Assembly: GCF_000687165.1 (NCBI RefSeq)
Contig: NZ_JMKU01000019.1
Location: 1 to 64,000, forward strand
DNA length: 64,000 nucleotides
Reading direction: 5' to 3'
Source of the DNA: Paracidovorax oryzae ATCC 19882
GTDB taxonomy: Bacteria; Pseudomonadota; Gammaproteobacteria; Burkholderiales; Burkholderiaceae_C
The translations under genes and the position numbers were made by a program. Below are positions 35,373 to 44,600 of the stretch, in pieces. The first letter of the stretch is position 1, and every line of letters begins with the position of its first letter. Under the pieces are notes generated by a model. The model had not been told where the DNA came from. It was given only the letters and a program-made list of their open reading frames with translations, and did no database searches.

Positions 35373-35624
35373 ATGACCCGCGCCTCTCCCACGCCGCCGC
35401 CTGCTTCCGAGACCACCCGGCGGCAGGCGTCCGAAATGCTGTTCAAGGGTGTGACCTGCGCGCTCATCGGCATCGTGATCCTGCTGGCGCCCTATTACGC
35501 GCGTTCGCTGAGCGTGCGCGATCTCATGGGGCAGATCCACGTGGTCGGCTGGTTCGCACTCGTGCTCGGGCTGGCCTTCATGGGGCGCTGGGGCTGGCAG
35601 CGCTGGCGCGGCGCCTCCCGGTGA
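35373..35624 (+). CDS. Small membrane protein
   Basis: An 83-residue protein with a disordered N-terminus of about 20 residues and two membrane helices (GVTCALIGIVILLAPYY, and VVGWFALVLGLAFMGRWGW). No family was recognised. Its stop overlaps the GTG start of the next gene (GTGA at 35621-35624), so the two are translationally coupled. It is divergent from ylqF across 128 bases. Confidence 0.72.
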   Translation: MTRASPTPPPASETTRRQASEMLFKGVTCALIGIVILLAPYYARSLSVRDLMGQIHVVGWFALVLGLAFMGRWGWQRWRGASR

Positions 35625-35884
35625 CCACGCCGCACGGCCCGCAGGCGCTTCCGGCAGGCCTCGCGCCCCTGCGCACCGCAGACGACGCGGCACGGGCCTT
35701 CGCCGGACTGCAGGCGCTGGCGCTGGCCCGCGGCGTGGCGCTGCGGCCACCGCCCGAGCCGCCCACCACCTGCTGCGGCCGCGGCTGCAACGGCTGCGTC
35801 TGGGAAGGCTTCTTTGCCGCCGCGCACTGGTGGTGCGAAGACGCGCAGGCGGCGCTGACGCTCCCTCCGGCAGGCAGGCCTTGA
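35621..35884 (+). CDS. Oxidoreductase-like domain protein
   Basis: An 87-residue protein carrying the short oxidoreductase-like motif PTTCCGRGCNGCVWEGFF, with four closely spaced Cys that could bind a metal or form disulfides. This domain is found as a small stand-alone protein in many betaproteobacteria and as an N-terminal part of eukaryotic proteins; its function is unknown. The GTG start at 35621 overlaps the previous stop by four bases, which decides it. Confidence 0.75.
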   Translation: MTTPHGPQALPAGLAPLRTADDAARAFAGLQALALARGVALRPPPEPPTTCCGRGCNGCVWEGFFAAAHWWCEDAQAALTLPPAGRP

Positions 35885-35980
35885 CTCCCGCTGACTGAAA
35901 GCCCGCGCCAGCAGCCGGCGCGACAGTTATTTCGCGGCCCCGGGCGCCCTACGGTATTGCTGCCGAGTTATTCTCGGCCC

Positions 35981-37246
35981 ATGCACGCCATTGCGACCTC
36001 TCCCCCCGAGCCGGCCGACGCTTCCCTGGAGGGTGTGCATTCCGCTGCCCCTGCCCTGGCGGCCCGCCACGCGCCGCAGCGACTGGAGGCCGTGGTGGCC
36101 ACGGGCCTGCTCGACTCCCCCGCGGAACCGGGCTTCGACAGCCTGACGGCGACCGCGGCCCGCCTGGTGGGCGCCGCGGCGTGCTTCATTTCCGTCGTCG
36201 ATGGGCGGCGCGATTTCTACAAGAGCCAGTCCGGCTTTCCCGAGGCGCTGGCCCGTGCCCGCGAAATGGAGGGCCTGACGTTCTGCCACTTCACGCTGGA
36301 CCGGGACGACGCGCTGGTCATCCGCGACACGCACGCCGAGCCGCAATGGCGCACCGTGCCCACGGTGGAAAGCCTGGGCGTGCGCGCCTACGTGGGCGTG
36401 CCCCTGAAGGCGCACGGGCAGAACATCGGCAGCTTCTGCGTGATCGACATACACCCGCGCGCCTGGACGGACGACGAACTGGAAACCATCCGCCAGTTGG
36501 CCGTTTCCGCGGCGCGCGAGCTGGACCTGCGCACCGCCCTGGCTGCCGCGCAGGAGGCCGCCGCCACGGCGCGCGCCCAGGCGCTGGCGCGCGAACGGGT
36601 GCTGGCGGTGGTCGCGCACGACCTGCGCACGCCGCTGCAGGTGCTGCAGCTCAGCGCCACGCGCATCCAGCGCAGCGCGGAGGCGCCGCCGGACGAGGTG
36701 GTGCAGCGCATGCTGTCGGCCGTGGGCATGATGGCCTCGCTGGTGGAAGGCCTGCTCCGGCCGTCCGATTCGGTATCGACCGTGCAGGCCCTGCCGCTGG
36801 CGACGCTGGCCAATGACGCGGTCGAGATGATGGCGCCCATCGCCGAGAAATGCGGCATCGCGCTCCTGCTGGGGCCCGTGCCCGACACGCTGGTGCGCGT
36901 GGATTACGGCCAGATGGTGCGGGTGCTGGGCAACCTGATCGGCAATTCGCTGAAATATTCGCCCGAGGGCAGCACGGTACGCCTGTCCGGCACCTGCAGT
37001 TCGCCGCACGCCGCGCGATCGGTCGAACTCACGGTGGCGGACAACGGCATGGGCATGGCCCCGGAAGAAGTCGCCCACGCGTTCGAGCCGGGCTGGCAGG
37101 GCGAGACGGCCCGCGCCCGCAAGGACGGGGTCGGCCTGGGCCTGGGCATCGTGAAATCGCTGGTGGAATCCAATCGCGGGCAGGTGCGCATGGAAAGCCG
37201 CCCCGGCCAGGGCACCTCCGTCACCATCACGCTGCCGCGCGCCTGA
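35981..37246 (+). CDS. GAF-domain sensor histidine kinase
   Basis: A 421-residue cytoplasmic kinase with no membrane helix. A GAF sensor domain spans about 25-185 (FISVVDGRRDFYKSQSGFPE, FCHFTLDRDDALVIRDT, YVGVPLKAHGQNIGSFCVID). The dimerisation domain carries the phosphorylated His in VVAHDLRTPLQVLQL. The ATPase domain has the N box LGNLIGNSLKYSP, the G1 box DNGMGM and the G2 box GVGLGLGIV. No response regulator gene is adjacent, so it is an orphan kinase. The ATG at 35981 is preferred over a TTG at 35957. Confidence 0.92.
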   Translation: MHAIATSPPEPADASLEGVHSAAPALAARHAPQRLEAVVATGLLDSPAEPGFDSLTATAARLVGAAACFISVVDGRRDFYKSQSGFPEALARAREMEGLTFCHFTLDRDDALVIRDTHAEPQWRTVPTVESLGVRAYVGVPLKAHGQNIGSFCVIDIHPRAWTDDELETIRQLAVSAARELDLRTALAAAQEAAATARAQALARERVLAVVAHDLRTPLQVLQLSATRIQRSAEAPPDEVVQRMLSAVGMMASLVEGLLRPSDSVSTVQALPLATLANDAVEMMAPIAEKCGIALLLGPVPDTLVRVDYGQMVRVLGNLIGNSLKYSPEGSTVRLSGTCSSPHAARSVELTVADNGMGMAPEEVAHAFEPGWQGETARARKDGVGLGLGIVKSLVESNRGQVRMESRPGQGTSVTITLPRA

Positions 37247-37261
37247 GCGGCGTGCCCGCGC

Positions 37262-37897
37262 TCAGCGCGAGGCCACCATGCGCAGGCCCAGCGCGATGAA
37301 GACGGTGCCTGCGATGCGGTCCAGCCACAGGCCGGCGCGCGGCCGGCGCTGCAGCCAGCCGCCGATCGTGCCGGCGAAGCAGCCCAGCAGGCCGAAGAGC
37401 ACCGCCGCCTGCAGCGTGAACACGAGGCCCAGCACGCCCAGCTGCAGCCCCACCGCCCCCTGCGACGGCACCACGAACTGCGGCAGGAACGAGAGGAAGA
37501 ACAGCACGACCTTCGGATTGACCGCGTTCGCCAGCATGCCCCTGGCGAACAGGGTGCGCAGCGGCTGGGCGGCCTGAGCGGCCACGTCGGTGCGCAGGCT
37601 GCCGCCGCTGCCGGCATGCCGCAGGGCCTGCACGCCGAGCCAGACGAGGTAGGCACCGCCCACCCACTTGAGCACGGTGAATGCGGCGGGGGACGCCGCG
37701 ATCATCGCGCTCACGCCGAGCACGGCGAGCAGCGTGTGGCTCAGGCAGCCCGCGGCGCAACCGAGGCCGAAGGCCACGCCCTGCGCCCGGCCCCGGGACA
37801 TGCCCATGCCCAGCACCATGAGGTTGTCCGGCCCCGGCGTGGCGGTGATGAGGACGGCGGCGAGCAGGAAGGCGAGGATCTGGGCGGCGGTGGGCAT
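37262..37897 (-). CDS. LysE family translocator
   Basis: A 211-residue inner-membrane exporter of the LysE/RhtB family with about six helices. Signature segments are ITATPGPDNLMVLGMGMSRG near the N-terminus, GCLSHTLLAVLGVSAMI, the GGAYLVWLGVQALR helix end, and NPKVVLFFLSFLPQFV. These proteins export amino acids and related metabolites. The ATG at 37897 gives the usual length. It converges with the histidine kinase gene and is divergent from the ThDP enzyme gene. Confidence 0.9.
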   Translation of the reverse strand: MPTAAQILAFLLAAVLITATPGPDNLMVLGMGMSRGRAQGVAFGLGCAAGCLSHTLLAVLGVSAMIAASPAAFTVLKWVGGAYLVWLGVQALRHAGSGGSLRTDVAAQAAQPLRTLFARGMLANAVNPKVVLFFLSFLPQFVVPSQGAVGLQLGVLGLVFTLQAAVLFGLLGCFAGTIGGWLQRRPRAGLWLDRIAGTVFIALGLRMVASR

Positions 37898-38045
37898 CGC
37901 ACGATGATACGGGGCCACTGCTGAGACAGCGGACGGCAGCCAGTACGCCGGCGCGTCGGGCCCGGCTGTTCCACCGAACGGAACGCATCCCCTGGTCAGC
38001 GCACGCGCACTGGGCGATAGTGGCGCATTCCCCTCCTTCCCATCC

Positions 38046-39758
38046 ATGACCTCTCTGCCCTCTTCTTCTTCCGCTCCGGCCGCCGCCACGCTCCGCACCG
38101 GCGGCCAGATCCTCGTGGACCAGCTCATCCTGCACGGCGTGCGCCAGCTCTTCTGCGTGCCTGGCGAAAGCTACCTGGCGGTGCTGGACGCGCTGCACGA
38201 TGCCGACATCGCCGTCACCGTCTGCCGCCAGGAAGGCGGTGCGGCCATGATGGCCGAGGCGCAGGGCAAGCTCACGGGCCGGCCGGGCATCTGCTTCGTC
38301 ACGCGCGGGCCCGGGGCCACGAACGCCTCGGCCGGCATCCACATCGCGCACCAGGACTCGACGCCGCTGATCGTGTTCGTGGGCCAGGTGGCGCGCGAGG
38401 CGCTGGGCCGCGAGGCCTTCCAGGAGCTGGACTATGGCGCCGTGTTCGGCACCATGGCCAAGTGGGTGGTGCAGGTGGACGACGCACGCCGCCTGCCGGA
38501 GCTGCTGTCGCGCGCGTTCCATGTCGCCACCTCGGGCCGGCCCGGGCCGGTGGTGGTGGCCCTGCCGGAAGACATGCTGACCGATGCGGTGCAGGCCGCC
38601 GATGCCCTGCCCCATGCGGTGGCCGAGACGCATCCCGGCCCGGACGTGCTGCGCGAACTGGCGCGGCGGCTGGCCTCGGCCGGGCGGCCGGTGGCCATCC
38701 TGGGCGGCAGCCGCTGGTCGGAAGCCGCCGTGCGCGATTTCACGGCCTTCGCCGAGGCGTGGAGCCTGCCGGTGTATTGCTCGTTCCGCCGGCAAATGCT
38801 GTTTCCCGCCAGCCACCGCTGCTACGGCGGCGACCTGGGCCTGGGCGCCAATCCGAAGCTGCTGGGGCGCATCCGCGACAGCGACCTGGTGCTGCTGGTG
38901 GGCGGGCGGCTCTCCGAAGTGCCCTCGCAGGGCTACACGCTGCTGGACATTCCCGTGCCGGCGCAGCCGCTGGTCCACGTGCATGCGGATGCCGACGAAC
39001 TGGGCCGGCTGTACCGCCCTGCGCAGGCCATCCATGCCACGCCGCAGGCCTTCACCGCCGCCCTGTCCGCGGTGCGGCCGGAAGGCGATGTGCGATGGGC
39101 CGCGCATGCCGCCGAGGCGCGTGCCGACTATTTGGCCTGGAGCGATCCCGCGCCGATCCGCATTCCGGGCCCGCTGCAGATGGGCGAGGTGATGCGCCAC
39201 CTGCGCGAGGTGCTGCCGCCGGACACCATCTTCTGCAACGGCGCGGGCAATTTCGCCACCTGGGTGCACCGGTTCTGGCCCTTCACGGCCTTTGCCAGCC
39301 AGCTCGCGCCCACCAGCGGCTCCATGGGCTACGGGCTGCCGGCCGGCGTGGGGGCCAAGCGGCTGTGGCCGCAGCGCGAGGTGGTGGTGTTCTCGGGCGA
39401 CGGCGACTTCCTCATGCACGGGCAGGAGTTCGCCACTGCCGTGCAGTACGGCCTGCCGGTGATCGTGGTGCTGCTGGACAACGGCATGTACGGCACGATC
39501 CGCATGCACCAGGAGCGCGAATACCCCGGCCGGGTGAGCGCCACGCAACTGCGCAACCCCGACTTCCGCGCCTATGCGCAGGCCTTCGGCGGCCACGGGG
39601 AACGGGTGGAACGCACCGAGGATTTCGCGCCCGCGCTGGCGCGCGCCCGCGCGAGCGGCCTGCCCAGCGTGCTGCACTGCCTGCTGGATGCAGAGGCGAT
39701 CACCCCCACGGGCACGCTGGCGGGCATCCGCGGCGCGGCGCAGGCGGCCGGCCGCTGA
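38046..39758 (+). CDS. Thiamine diphosphate-binding enzyme (acetolactate synthase-like)
   Basis: A 570-residue member of the acetolactate synthase/benzoylformate decarboxylase superfamily. The ThDP-activating Glu lies in VCRQEGGAAMMAEAQGKLTG near residue 60. The ThDP-binding motif is VVFSGDGDFLMHGQEFATAV, continuing to LLDNGMYGTIR (about 455-485). The central domain could bind a nucleotide or FAD. No small regulatory subunit gene lies next to it, and no pathway neighbours reveal the substrate. It is annotated here only as a superfamily member. Confidence 0.88.
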   Translation: MTSLPSSSSAPAAATLRTGGQILVDQLILHGVRQLFCVPGESYLAVLDALHDADIAVTVCRQEGGAAMMAEAQGKLTGRPGICFVTRGPGATNASAGIHIAHQDSTPLIVFVGQVAREALGREAFQELDYGAVFGTMAKWVVQVDDARRLPELLSRAFHVATSGRPGPVVVALPEDMLTDAVQAADALPHAVAETHPGPDVLRELARRLASAGRPVAILGGSRWSEAAVRDFTAFAEAWSLPVYCSFRRQMLFPASHRCYGGDLGLGANPKLLGRIRDSDLVLLVGGRLSEVPSQGYTLLDIPVPAQPLVHVHADADELGRLYRPAQAIHATPQAFTAALSAVRPEGDVRWAAHAAEARADYLAWSDPAPIRIPGPLQMGEVMRHLREVLPPDTIFCNGAGNFATWVHRFWPFTAFASQLAPTSGSMGYGLPAGVGAKRLWPQREVVVFSGDGDFLMHGQEFATAVQYGLPVIVVLLDNGMYGTIRMHQEREYPGRVSATQLRNPDFRAYAQAFGGHGERVERTEDFAPALARARASGLPSVLHCLLDAEAITPTGTLAGIRGAAQAAGR

Positions 39759-39782
39759 AAAAAAAGGCCCGCCAAGGGGCCT
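39758..39782 (-). terminator. Rho-independent terminator of gshA
   Basis: Read on the minus strand, AGGCCC-CTTGGC-GGGCCT forms a 6-base stem and is followed by a run of T (complement of the A run at 39758-39765). It lies 14 bases after the gshA stop and may also act for the convergent gene. Confidence 0.8.
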
Positions 39783-39795
39783 GTATCAGGGGGAC

Positions 39796-41352
39796 CTATA
39801 CGGTCTGCGCGAGCGGCGCGCCCGCCGACGACGCCGCGGCGCCGATGGCCATGTAGCGCTTGCGCCAGGTCTCGAAGTCCAGCGTGTCTGCCGCCTCGAT
39901 GGCCTTCTGCTCGGCCAGCGACACGGCGGCCATGCGCTCGTAGCGCGCCTGCTGCTCGTCCGCCCAGGGCTGCTGCAGCAGGGTGTCGCGGGACGCACGG
40001 GACTGCTCGAGCGTGAAGCCCAGGAAGCTCTGCCCGTGGCCGCCGGCCATGCGTGCGAGCACGCGGGCGGACGGCGTGGCGCCTGGCTCGCGCAGCAGGT
40101 TCCTTGCCGCCTCCAGGGCCTGCGCGTGCGCATCCGTGCCCTGGGCCGCGTCCAGCGCGGCGGCGATGGGTGCACATTCGGCCAGGATCTCGGCGCCCCA
40201 CTCCACCAGCGGCACGCTGCGGCCCCCGCGCTCCAGGCACAGCCCGGGCTCGCGGCCGCGCTCGGCCGTGAGGTGCTGGTTGCGCTTGAGGGCGGCGATC
40301 TCGGCGGGGGTGTCGGGCGGGCTGTCCGACAGCAGGCAGTGCAGCAGGAACATGTCCAGCAGCCGCATGGTCGGCGCCTCGATGCCCACCGGCGCGAAGG
40401 GATCGAGGTCCATGAGCCTCACCTCCACGTACTCCACGCCGCGGTCGCGCAGCGCGTGCAGCGGGCGCTCGCCGGGGCGCACGGTGCGCTTGGGGCGGAT
40501 GGTGCCGTAGAACTCGTTCTCGATCTGCAGCAGGCTGGTGCCCAGCTGGTTGTAGTCGCCGCCGGGGTTGCGCACGCCCAGCGCCTCGTAGGCGGGATAG
40601 GGCCGCGTCAGGGCTTCGTGCAGGGAGTCGGCATAGCCGTCCAGCCCGTTGTAGCTCACGGCCAGCGTGGCCTGGGCATCGCTCTGGTAGCCCAGGCGGC
40701 CCATGCGCAGCGAGGTGGCGTGCGGCAGGTACAGGGAACCGGGCCCCAGGCGCTGCAGGCCGTGCTGGCGGCCCTGCACGAAGCAGTCGCACAGCGCGGG
40801 CGATGCGCCGAACAGGTAGAGCAGCAGGAAGGCCTGGCGGCGGAAGTTGCGGATCAGCCCGAAATACTCGTCGCTCGCGATGCCGGGCATGGACCAGTTG
40901 TAGTGGATGCCCGAGATGGTCTGCATGCGGCGGCCGTAGCGGTGCCCCAGGCCCATGCGGTAGATGCTCTTGGCGCGGCCCACGTTGGAGGCGCCGAAGC
41001 GCGCCAGGGGAATGGTTTCGTCCGTCGGCAATCCGCAGGGCATGCTGGATACCCACAGCATCTCGCCGGACTGCGCCAGGGTACGCAGCACGAACCGGTG
41101 GATCTCGGTCAGCTCGTCGAGGCACTCCTGCACCGAGCTACGCGCACCGGTGATGAGTTCGATCTGCGACTCGCTGTAGTCGGTCGTGATGTGCGGATGC
41201 GTGAGCGCGGCACCCAGCGCCGCCGGATGCGGCGTGAGCGCCAGCCCGCCCTCGGCCAGCACGCGCAGGCCCTCCTTCTCGATGCCGCGGCGCATGCCCG
41301 CCAGCCGGTTGCCTGGCAGCGCGCGGATTTTCTCCTGCAGTTGGCTCGTCAT
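39796..41352 (-). CDS. gshA: Glutamate-cysteine ligase
   Basis: A 518-residue class I gamma-glutamylcysteine synthetase, the first enzyme of glutathione synthesis. Family features include IEKEGLRV near the N-terminus, TTDYSESQIELIT, SMPCGLP, and the SGIHYNWSM block. The active-site strand Y-S-E-S-Q-I-E carries the metal-binding glutamates. Length matches the proteobacterial type. A terminator lies directly after the stop. The ATG at 41352 is the first Met and starts the conserved domain. Confidence 0.93.
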   Translation of the reverse strand: MTSQLQEKIRALPGNRLAGMRRGIEKEGLRVLAEGGLALTPHPAALGAALTHPHITTDYSESQIELITGARSSVQECLDELTEIHRFVLRTLAQSGEMLWVSSMPCGLPTDETIPLARFGASNVGRAKSIYRMGLGHRYGRRMQTISGIHYNWSMPGIASDEYFGLIRNFRRQAFLLLYLFGASPALCDCFVQGRQHGLQRLGPGSLYLPHATSLRMGRLGYQSDAQATLAVSYNGLDGYADSLHEALTRPYPAYEALGVRNPGGDYNQLGTSLLQIENEFYGTIRPKRTVRPGERPLHALRDRGVEYVEVRLMDLDPFAPVGIEAPTMRLLDMFLLHCLLSDSPPDTPAEIAALKRNQHLTAERGREPGLCLERGGRSVPLVEWGAEILAECAPIAAALDAAQGTDAHAQALEAARNLLREPGATPSARVLARMAGGHGQSFLGFTLEQSRASRDTLLQQPWADEQQARYERMAAVSLAEQKAIEAADTLDFETWRKRYMAIGAAASSAGAPLAQTV

Positions 41353-41445
41353 GGTGCGTCTTTTTTTGTTACCGGTTGGTCCGTGTCGGGACGGAACTTA
41401 GCACGCCGGCCATGCTCGCGCTCGCGCCTGCGTCCAAGTCCCTGC

Positions 41446-41508
41446 TTCGCGCCGCCGGAAGGCGCTTCGGCCGGACACCGGAGGGCGCACCGGCACCGGC
41501 TCCATCAT
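41446..41508 (+). promoter_or_regulatory. Perfect PIP box with spaced -10 motif (Hrp regulon promoter)
   Basis: TTCGC (41446-41450), exactly 15 bases, then TTCGG (41466-41470) match the plant-inducible-promoter consensus TTCGB-N15-TTCGB. CATCAT (41503-41508) fits the YANNNT -10 motif and starts after 32 intervening bases, within the 30-32 seen in HrpX/HrpB regulons. The box lies 156 bases before the start of the effector-like gene at 41627. Confidence 0.85.
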
Positions 41509-41626
41509 CGCGGGTGTCGTGGCCAGCCAACGGTGCATGCCCCCCCGGGCGCGCGGCGTCCAGCCACTCCCTTCCCGGGCCTTGCGCCGGGATCGCGCAC
41601 GACGCCCCTTGTGACCGACGGACGCC

Positions 41627-44600
41627 ATGCCGAAATTTTCCCTGCGCCCCCACACCACCACCCTGCTTGTCCCCGGCAATGCCCGCAATGCGGCACATGC
41701 CGGCGCCCCCGCGCCCGGCAAGCAGGCCCACCACAAACTGCACCAGCTCGACGGCGCGGCAGCGCGCAGGGAAGCGCTCGCGCCCCAGTTCGGCCTGGCC
41801 GGCCGGGTGCGCAAGTACCTGGCGGAACCATTGCCCGCGGCGGCCGATGCCGATACATCCGGCACCACGGCTGCGCAGCCCGCTTCCCCGGGCGCCACGG
41901 TCCCGCGCAAGGCGACCAAGGCCTTGCGGAAGTTCCTGGGCACGGCAGGAACCGCGCTCGGGCTGCGGGCCGGCAAACCCGTGGGGCTGGACGAACTCAC
42001 GCGCTTCCGGGATACGGCCGCCGCCGGCGCACGCCCCATCGAGCGGGACGCCCCGGCCGACCGGGGCACGTGGCGCAGCGTGGGCGCGGCGCAGGCCCGT
42101 GCCTTCGCGGCATCGCAGCGGCTGCACGAGGCCGAGGTGGCGGCCCGCAAGGCCACCGCGCTGGAGCACCTGGTGCAACTGCACATCGAGCGGCTGGAAT
42201 CCGATGCCCAGCGCGCCGGCCGGCGCATCGCGCACGCCGCGGACCGGCCGGTGCCGCTGCGCCAGCGGCAGGCGGCCATCGCCGCGCAGCAGCAGGCCCT
42301 GGACGCCAGCATCGCCCGGCTGGCGGAAGAAGCCAGCGCGCTGGAGCAGCGCATCGCCCAGGCCGAAGCGGCCGTGGCGGCGCCCGTGCGTGGCCGGCTG
42401 GATACGCTGCTGGCCGCACGCACCGAGGCCGACCGCAGCGACGCAGGCACCGGCGAGGACGTCGCCGCGCTGCGGCAGCATCTGCAGGAGCTGCGGTCGC
42501 TGCACACGATACGCACCGGCATCCGGCACGGCCTGGAGCAGCGCAGGCAGGATGTGCAGGCCGAACTGGAGCGGCTGGAGCGCTCCGCCGTGGCGATGGC
42601 GCGCGATCTGTTCGACGCGGATGACGAAGCCTGCGACCTGCGCTCCCTGCTGGGCGGCCTGCGGGAGCGGCGCGCCACGCTGGAGGCGGCCCGGGATGCC
42701 GCCCGGGCGGCCAGCGAAGCGGCGGCGGCCGCGCTGAAGGCGTGCGAGAAGGAAATGGCCGGCCGGCAGATCGATACGCTGCCCGGCCTGCGCACCCCGG
42801 GCACACCCGCGGAGGCCGCCGCCTGCGCGGCATTGCAGGCCGCACTGCGGGACTGGTCGGAGGGGCTGGACACGGCGCCGTTCGGCGACCGGGCGATTCC
42901 CGCTGCCGGCGTGGTGGCCGTGGGGCTGAAGGCCCTGGCCGTGGCGGCCGGCGGCGATCCGGCCGAGGCCCTGCAGGCCCTCGGCGCGCTGCGCCGGCTC
43001 CGCTGGGAAGACCTGGCGCCCGCACCCGGCGCGGAGGCCGCCCGGCGCGGCGCGGCCGTCCTGCCGCCTGCGGCGCAGCGCACGGTGGACCACCTGGCGC
43101 GCGTACCCCGGGGGCTGCAGGTGTTGTCGCACCTGCTGCGTCCGGAAGGCAGCCCGGCCGCGCACCCGGAGCGCCTGGCAGCCGCACGCCAGGCATTGCG
43201 CGCCGATGCACTGCTGCGCGCCGCCGCGCCGGACGACGCCGGGCTGCGCACGTGGCTGGGCCACGCCCGCCGCGCCGCCCGCCGGGCCCTGCATGCCGAA
43301 GAGCCCGCCAAGGCACTGTCCACCTGCACGGTGGACGAGCGCGCGGCCTACCACGCGCTGCGCAATGGCTATGAAAGCAACGCACCCGGCTCGGCCTACG
43401 ACCGGGCGAACGGCCACCTGCAGCGGCTGGCGGACGCATTGCACGACCTGGCACGGCACGGCGCGCAGCCGCGCGCCTTCGGCGGGCAGCCCAATGCGCT
43501 GCGCTCCCTGCCGCAGGCGCTGGAGGTGGGTTCCGCCACGGCGCTGCCCACGCCGCGGCGCCGGGCGGACGCAGCCCTGGAAAAGGCCGCCGGCCAGCTC
43601 TCCGAGATGCTGGGCGGCCTGCGTGCGGACCGTGCGCCGGGCCGGCTGCCCGGCCCCGCGGAATGCGCCTGGCAGGCCCTGGCGGAAACCGTGCAATGGG
43701 CACCGGAGGGCACGGACCGCACCACCCTGGTGATCGACGCCGCCGCGCGAGAGCGCATAGCGGCGCGCGCCACGGAATTGCGCGCGCACTTCGAGCGCAC
43801 GGCGCTCGGCCAGGGCGTGCCGCCGTCGGAGCTGTCGCAAGGCAGCGTGCCCCTGCTGGAGACCGCCTGGCAGCGGCTCGAACGCCGCCCGCACACCGCC
43901 GCCGAAGCGCTGGCGCTGCTGGCCGAGGGCCTGCCCGGGGATGCGGGCGGGCCTTCCTCGCCACCGCCACCGCCGCCGCCCGGCGGCACGCCCGTGTCCT
44001 GGCACGGCTATGCGCTGCAGCAGGGCGCGCAGTTCCGCGCCAGCGCGCAGGAGGCTGCCCGCCTGCTGCGCGACGGCGCACCCGGGCAGGCCACGCATGC
44101 GCAGGCCCTGCTGGACCTGACGCGGGACATGATCGGCCAGCTCGAATGGCGCGATCGCCTGCGCCTGATCGGCCAGCAGGCCTGGGGCCTGAACGCAGGG
44201 CCGCTGTCCGCGGCCGTGGCGCTGGGGTCCTCCGTGTTCGGCCTGGGCGTGCGGCTGATCGCCGGCGCGCAGCGCAACCGCGACGCCGTGATGGAGTTCT
44301 ACATGGGCCGCACCGGGATGTACCTGCAGATCGGCGAGCAGCGCACGGGCCAGGTGCAGGTGGGCGCGGGCGCGAACACCGGCTATGCAACCAACCTCGG
44401 CACCGACCAGGCGACGCTCGGCGGCACCCTCGCGGCGGACTGGCGCTGGCGCGGCGAGCGCGGCCTGGAAAACGGCATCCAGCTGCGCCTGCCGCGCCTG
44501 GGCAAGGGCCGCGAGCCGGAACTGAACGTGGAATTCCTGGATGCCTACGAACACCTGCTGCGCCTGGCGGAGCCGGGACCCGATGGCGCGCCGGCACGCC

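Noticed and set aside
32899-35376. An 825-codon plus-strand frame across the porin and ylqF genes, and a 612-codon minus-strand frame opposite the porin
   Set aside because: Both cross well-supported genes in other frames and encode Arg/Gly/Gln-rich text without domains.
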